Made by a program: the position numbers and the translations under genes. Positions 61,380 through 64,000 of a DNA stretch of 64,000 nucleotides are shown one piece after another (the stretch's first letter is position 1; each line of letters begins with the position of its first letter). This stretch comes from Paraburkholderia silvatlantica (GTDB lineage: Bacteria; Pseudomonadota; Gammaproteobacteria; Burkholderiales; Burkholderiaceae). The DNA lies in contig NZ_QEOL01000027.1 in assembly GCF_003096715.1 (NCBI RefSeq), positions 1 through 64,000 on the forward strand. The letters are read 5' to 3'. The notes beneath the pieces are model-generated. The model did not search any database and was not told the DNA's origin. It saw nothing but the letters and a program-made list of their open reading frames with translations.

Positions 61380-62280
61380 GTCCGTCCAGATATGACGGAC
61401 ATACGATGGCGTGCTCGTTGAAGGCCGGCAGAGTCATCAGTTGAGTATGTAGCGCAGGCAACTGGTGGTATGGGACTGCCGGGAAAAGATGGTGCGTGAG
61501 GTGGTAACCGTTGTGATGCGGATGGATCAGCATCGACAATATCCCGTGGTCTGGAATTTCCCGCGTAAAGCTGAAGATGCCTCCGGGTTTTAGGCCGTAA
61601 TGGTCGGTCATCTCTCGGAAGGTTGTGATTGCATGGAAAACGGTGATACGTGCGCTGAGCCAGAGGGCGAGGAATATCACCCCGAGGCGGATATTGGCCG
61701 TGACCAGAGGCAACATCGTCGCGATCCACCATGCCGCAATACAGAGCAGCTGACGATAGCGGCATTGGCCGGTTATTAAGTGGCCGGAGATCGACCCGAG
61801 AATGAGCGAGGATTTGGCGAGGTATCGAGTGTAGACGCGAAGCCAACGATCTCCTTTTTGAGCCAGTGGCTGCAGCAGATCAGGGTCGCGTAGGGCGTCA
61901 CCTAGCCATGCATGGTGGCGTGCGTGAAGCTCGCGGTAGACCGCCAGGCTGTTCATCAACGGAGCGGCGAGCAGCAGATGCGCAAGATAATCGTTGAGGA
62001 GGCGATTCTGACTCAGATTGCCGTGACTGGCTTCATGCAGAAGATTGCCCAGCGCACGCTGCCGGTTTCCGATAGCGACGAGTGCGATTGGCGCTAGCGT
62101 CCAGCCAATTTTGTACACGGCGAAGACGGACAGGAAAATAACGGTCCAGTCGAGAGCGATATCGTAAATGGCATACCATGTTCTCGCTTTCATCAGTTGC
62201 CAGGCCGGAGCACTGGCAACTAGGGATCGCCTGATTGAGATCCGGTCAATTAGGATCGACGAGGTGTCGCCAGGATTCAT
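60913..62280 (-). CDS. Fatty acid desaturase with altered C-terminus
   Basis: The open frame is 455 residues, but only the first ~300 belong to the family. The three histidine boxes are complete: LLHEASHGN near 81-88, ELHARHHAWLGD near 117-127 and HHNGYHLTHHLFP near 253-266. Four membrane helices surround them. Integral membrane di-iron desaturases introduce double bonds into acyl chains. After CPSYLDGH (about 61400) the frame reads through the symporter sequence out of frame, giving an Arg/Ser-rich tail with no meaning. The natural stop was probably lost in the deletion that joined the two genes. The catalytic part may still work. ATG at 62280. Confidence 0.75.
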   Translation of the reverse strand: MNPGDTSSILIDRISIRRSLVASAPAWQLMKARTWYAIYDIALDWTVIFLSVFAVYKIGWTLAPIALVAIGNRQRALGNLLHEASHGNLSQNRLLNDYLAHLLLAAPLMNSLAVYRELHARHHAWLGDALRDPDLLQPLAQKGDRWLRVYTRYLAKSSLILGSISGHLITGQCRYRQLLCIAAWWIATMLPLVTANIRLGVIFLALWLSARITVFHAITTFREMTDHYGLKPGGIFSFTREIPDHGILSMLIHPHHNGYHLTHHLFPAVPYHQLPALHTQLMTLPAFNEHAIVCPSYLDGHVRTLYVRMHCDTDLRSRRNPRLDPMVSRAGDLCGIDTNAASRAHGTGASVCRRVSSLRCRLSAVPCHGANANTRSIWLSDCRRHCLGNWISSRLCRHRRRKPVAAQSLNRSSPSSSDTAYSSDRQFQPGHFTSGHMHFDNNDARFGLLHSSCYE

Positions 62281-62490
62281 TGCAGCCTCCGTCGGAAGGC
62301 ATGAACTCCCCGCGGTTCAGATTGGTGAAAGTATTTACTTTTCTGGATGTAGTGACTTGAGCATAGGCATGAATCATCTCGTCATTGAGGCGGTTAGGAA
62401 TCTTCCATGGCGTTGAGTTTTTCTGGCCGCCGGAAGCAGCCAACCGTGGTGTAAGGTTGAGTCGATGCACCGCAACCTAAGGAGGAAACG

Positions 62491-62889
62491 TTGAGCGAGA
62501 AAGACCTTGCAACGCTATGTGCAACGATCGAGCCGGAGATGGTTGAACCGGTCTATGTTTACTGCTCTTTTCCGGATTTCACATTGCCTGGAGGCTTTTC
62601 GGCGCTTTTTACTTTCAGGGAGGCCGAAGGGCTGACCGCCGTGCTGGATCTACGGGATGCCGACCAGTACGCACTGCCGTATACGTTCAAGGCACGCCTC
62701 ATTACCCTCAAGGTGCATTCGAGTCTCGAAGCGGTGGGTTTCCTGGCTGTCGTATCAGCACGCCTGGCTAAAGCGGGAATACCCTGTAACGCGATCGCCG
62801 GTTACTACCACGATCACATTCTTGTTCCTGTCGATCGTGCAATCGAGGCGCTCTCGGTTCTGAAAGGAATACGCGAATCACACCTATAG
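62491..62889 (+). CDS. ACT-domain protein (ACT_7/DUF2241 type)
   Basis: 132 residues starting with TTG at 62491; the strong AAGGAGGAAACG ahead decides this start. VYVYCSFPDFTLPGGFSALFTFREAEGLTAVL is the N-terminal half of the small ACT-like family. LITLKVHSSLEAVGFLAVVSARLAKAGIPCNAIAGYYHDHILVPVDRAIEAL is its second ACT fold, with the ligand-binding loop GIPCNAIAGYYHDH. Such proteins probably bind an amino acid and regulate a partner, but no function is assigned. It is divergent from the desaturase gene (210 bp). Confidence 0.88.
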   Translation: MSEKDLATLCATIEPEMVEPVYVYCSFPDFTLPGGFSALFTFREAEGLTAVLDLRDADQYALPYTFKARLITLKVHSSLEAVGFLAVVSARLAKAGIPCNAIAGYYHDHILVPVDRAIEALSVLKGIRESHL

Positions 62890-63091
62890 CCTGTTGGTTA
62901 TGAATCGGCATCGAAAGTAACTCGATGAGTTTTACTTATGGCCGGATAGTTAATGTGGCGACCACTTCATCTGTCTTGCGTCCGAGCATCTCCCTTTCTA
63001 GATTGCTTTTGTAGGCCTATTTATAAGAGCAATTGGGAATCGGGGATTCGTCACCCTCCCGTGAACGATGCATGGAGGGGTAGGAGGGCAG

Positions 63092-63634
63092 ATGTGCTAT
63101 TCCGAGAGTGGTGATTCTCATACGGCAGCTTGCGAGGTTCTAGCCGAATCAGCCGAGTACTGGCGAACCCGTTTCGAGGATGCCCAGGCTGATGCATCCC
63201 GTCTCGCCTCTCGTTTGCGAGGGCGAGATCAGCGGATCCTGCTGCTTGAGCGCGTAATCGCACGTACCGCTGCACTTCATCATGCACTGGAAGACAGCCT
63301 TGAGCAGCGTCTCGAGCAATACTCAGAGCAGCGAGAGCATACCGTGGAACCGGGCCGATCGGTACAGGCGCCGTCCGACAACCCAGGCAGCAGCGTCATC
63401 GTCCGGTTGCCGCACCTGACGCGCACGCTGTCTCTTCTCTTCGAGGTGATGTGGGAGCACTGGGCACAGTGGGATCCGGAGCGTCCTCCCAAGTCCTCAA
63501 CCGTTGCACGTTCCATCGACGCAAAGCTCGGGCTGAAAGGGCAGGCTGATGGAGAAACATCCCGCAACGCGCAGTCGTTCGCGGCTGCGCTGCGCCCTGA
63601 TTCTCTCGGGGATGCCGACGGTCGCCACCGTTAA
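63092..63634 (+). CDS. Hypothetical protein with N-terminal coiled coil
   Basis: 180 residues from the ATG at 63092, chosen for AGGAGGGCAG ahead; an ATG at 63068 is possible. Residues about 20-95 (AESAEYWRTRFEDAQADASRLASRL then LERVIARTAALHHALEDSLEQRLEQYSEQ) are rich in Glu, Arg and Leu with heptad spacing and should form a coiled coil. The C-terminal part (VIVRLPHLTRTLSLLFEVMWEHWAQWDPERPPKSSTVARSIDAKLGLKGQADGE) resembles small orphan proteins of proteobacteria whose function is unknown. No signal peptide or membrane segment. Confidence 0.7.
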   Translation: MCYSESGDSHTAACEVLAESAEYWRTRFEDAQADASRLASRLRGRDQRILLLERVIARTAALHHALEDSLEQRLEQYSEQREHTVEPGRSVQAPSDNPGSSVIVRLPHLTRTLSLLFEVMWEHWAQWDPERPPKSSTVARSIDAKLGLKGQADGETSRNAQSFAAALRPDSLGDADGRHR

Positions 63635-63740
63635 GTGCTGACAGCGACCGAATATTTGCATCGAAACCATCACCATCAACCCACAGCGGTCAAGGTAGCT
63701 TCGGTGCTCAAGGAAAACTTGACCGAACAGAGCTCTGTTC

Positions 63741-64000
63741 TCACTGGATAGACTGTGGTAGTGATTGCAATTCGGGCATGAAGCAGCAGACGAAATGTCG
63801 GAAGACGTTCAATTCAAGGTCGTCTAAAAGATAGAACCTTCCGTCCACGAGTTTTTCCTCGCGAAACAGATCCATCGGATCGAAGCGCACGAACTGCGCT
63901 GTTAGCAAATTTCTTTCGCTTACTCTTTCAAAGTAAGTATCGACACTTTTTCTGAAGGGGACTATGAATTTTTTCAGATCTTCAATGTCTCGCCGTGCCA
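63741..64000 (-). CDS. Partial gene running off the window, unknown protein
   Basis: The reverse strand is open from the window edge to TGA at 63741-63743, about 86 codons. It reads ARRDIEDLKKFIVPFRKSVD, then TYFERVSERNLLTAQFVRFD, PMDLFREEKLVDGRFYLLDD and LELNVFRHFVCCFMPELQSL. The steady mix of charged and hydrophobic residues looks like real protein rather than chance. The paired cysteines near the C-terminus are notable. No family was recognised and the start lies outside the window. The local base composition is AT-richer than the neighbours, which may indicate transfer. Confidence 0.55.
   Translation of the reverse strand, partial: ARRDIEDLKKFIVPFRKSVDTYFERVSERNLLTAQFVRFDPMDLFREEKLVDGRFYLLDDLELNVFRHFVCCFMPELQSLPQSIQ

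Noticed and set aside
60913..61390. A desaturase with a genuine 150-residue C-terminal domain
   Set aside because: The tail is a frame-shadow of symporter sequence, as the other frame encodes a recognisable SSS membrane core.
1..64000. CRISPR arrays, rRNA operons, replication or partition genes
   Set aside because: No regularly spaced repeats, rRNA sequence, or repA/parAB-like genes were found on reading both strands.

Overview
The window is GC-rich DNA from a betaproteobacterium, most likely Burkholderiaceae (Paraburkholderia, Caballeronia or Burkholderia). The signs are a Burkholderia-type porin, closely spaced catabolic operons, many AraC, LysR, TetR and GntR regulators, several SDR enzymes and IS families common in that group. 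No ribosomal, tRNA or replication genes were found. It looks like an accessory, catabolic stretch of a secondary replicon or genomic island. Taxonomy is inferred from gene style only.

Layout. 0-7.5 kb: the edge of an IS5-type transposase, then a divergent AraC regulator and a catabolic run (PfpI/DJ-1 protein, aldehyde dehydrogenase, small membrane protein, fumarase-superfamily lyase, strong terminator, SDR, tautomerase, HIBADH-type reductase). 7.5-15 kb: an IS66 remnant, an IS1182-family element killed by a stop codon, a HEPN-like protein, an SDR/TetR pair with a palindromic operator, and an apparently intact second IS1182-like element. 15.5-20.3 kb: an amino-acid-type ABC system (binding protein plus a permease-ATPase fusion) with an M20 amidohydrolase and a LysR regulator. 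20.8-27.7 kb: three copies of a ~725-bp module, each a catalytic-domain-only tyrosine recombinase between a conserved leader hairpin that buries the ribosome binding site and a conserved trailing hairpin. One copy keeps all catalytic residues, one has lost the second catalytic arginine and one is frameshifted. Between them lie lipoproteins, a DUF5677-like protein and a LysR/SDR pair. 27.8-32.3 kb: Rrf2 regulator and epoxide hydrolase, then a second decayed IS1182 element truncated by an IS2-like element.

32.5-46.2 kb is the most coherent and most novel-looking catabolic block: a LeuC/LeuD-type hydratase, two adjacent Asp/Glu-racemase-fold proteins that both lack the family's catalytic cysteines, an acyl-CoA ligase, an MFS carrier, a porin, an isocitrate-lyase/PEP-mutase-family lyase, a GntR regulator, a bicupin and a quinone-oxidoreductase-like enzyme. 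A 22-bp palindrome with one mismatch occurs in both divergent promoter regions, tying the two halves into one likely GntR regulon. By analogy with dimethylmaleate hydratase plus 2,3-dimethylmalate lyase, the inferred job is uptake, hydration and C-C cleavage of a maleate- or citraconate-like dicarboxylate.

46.2-64 kb: IS fragments and a truncated LysR gene, two SDRs and an AraC regulator, another IS3 fragment, a Gate-domain membrane protein, then a TetR-controlled block (glutathione S-transferase, quinone oxidoreductase, two paralogous amidases, a broken tautomerase gene, an intact tautomerase and the TetR gene). Versions of CTAACGTTTGTTAG lie in front of four of these genes, and a fossil of a second tetR gene sits beside one site. 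The end carries an ArgP-like LysR regulator, a decayed sodium:solute symporter joined to a fatty acid desaturase, an ACT-domain protein, an orphan protein and a gene running off the edge.
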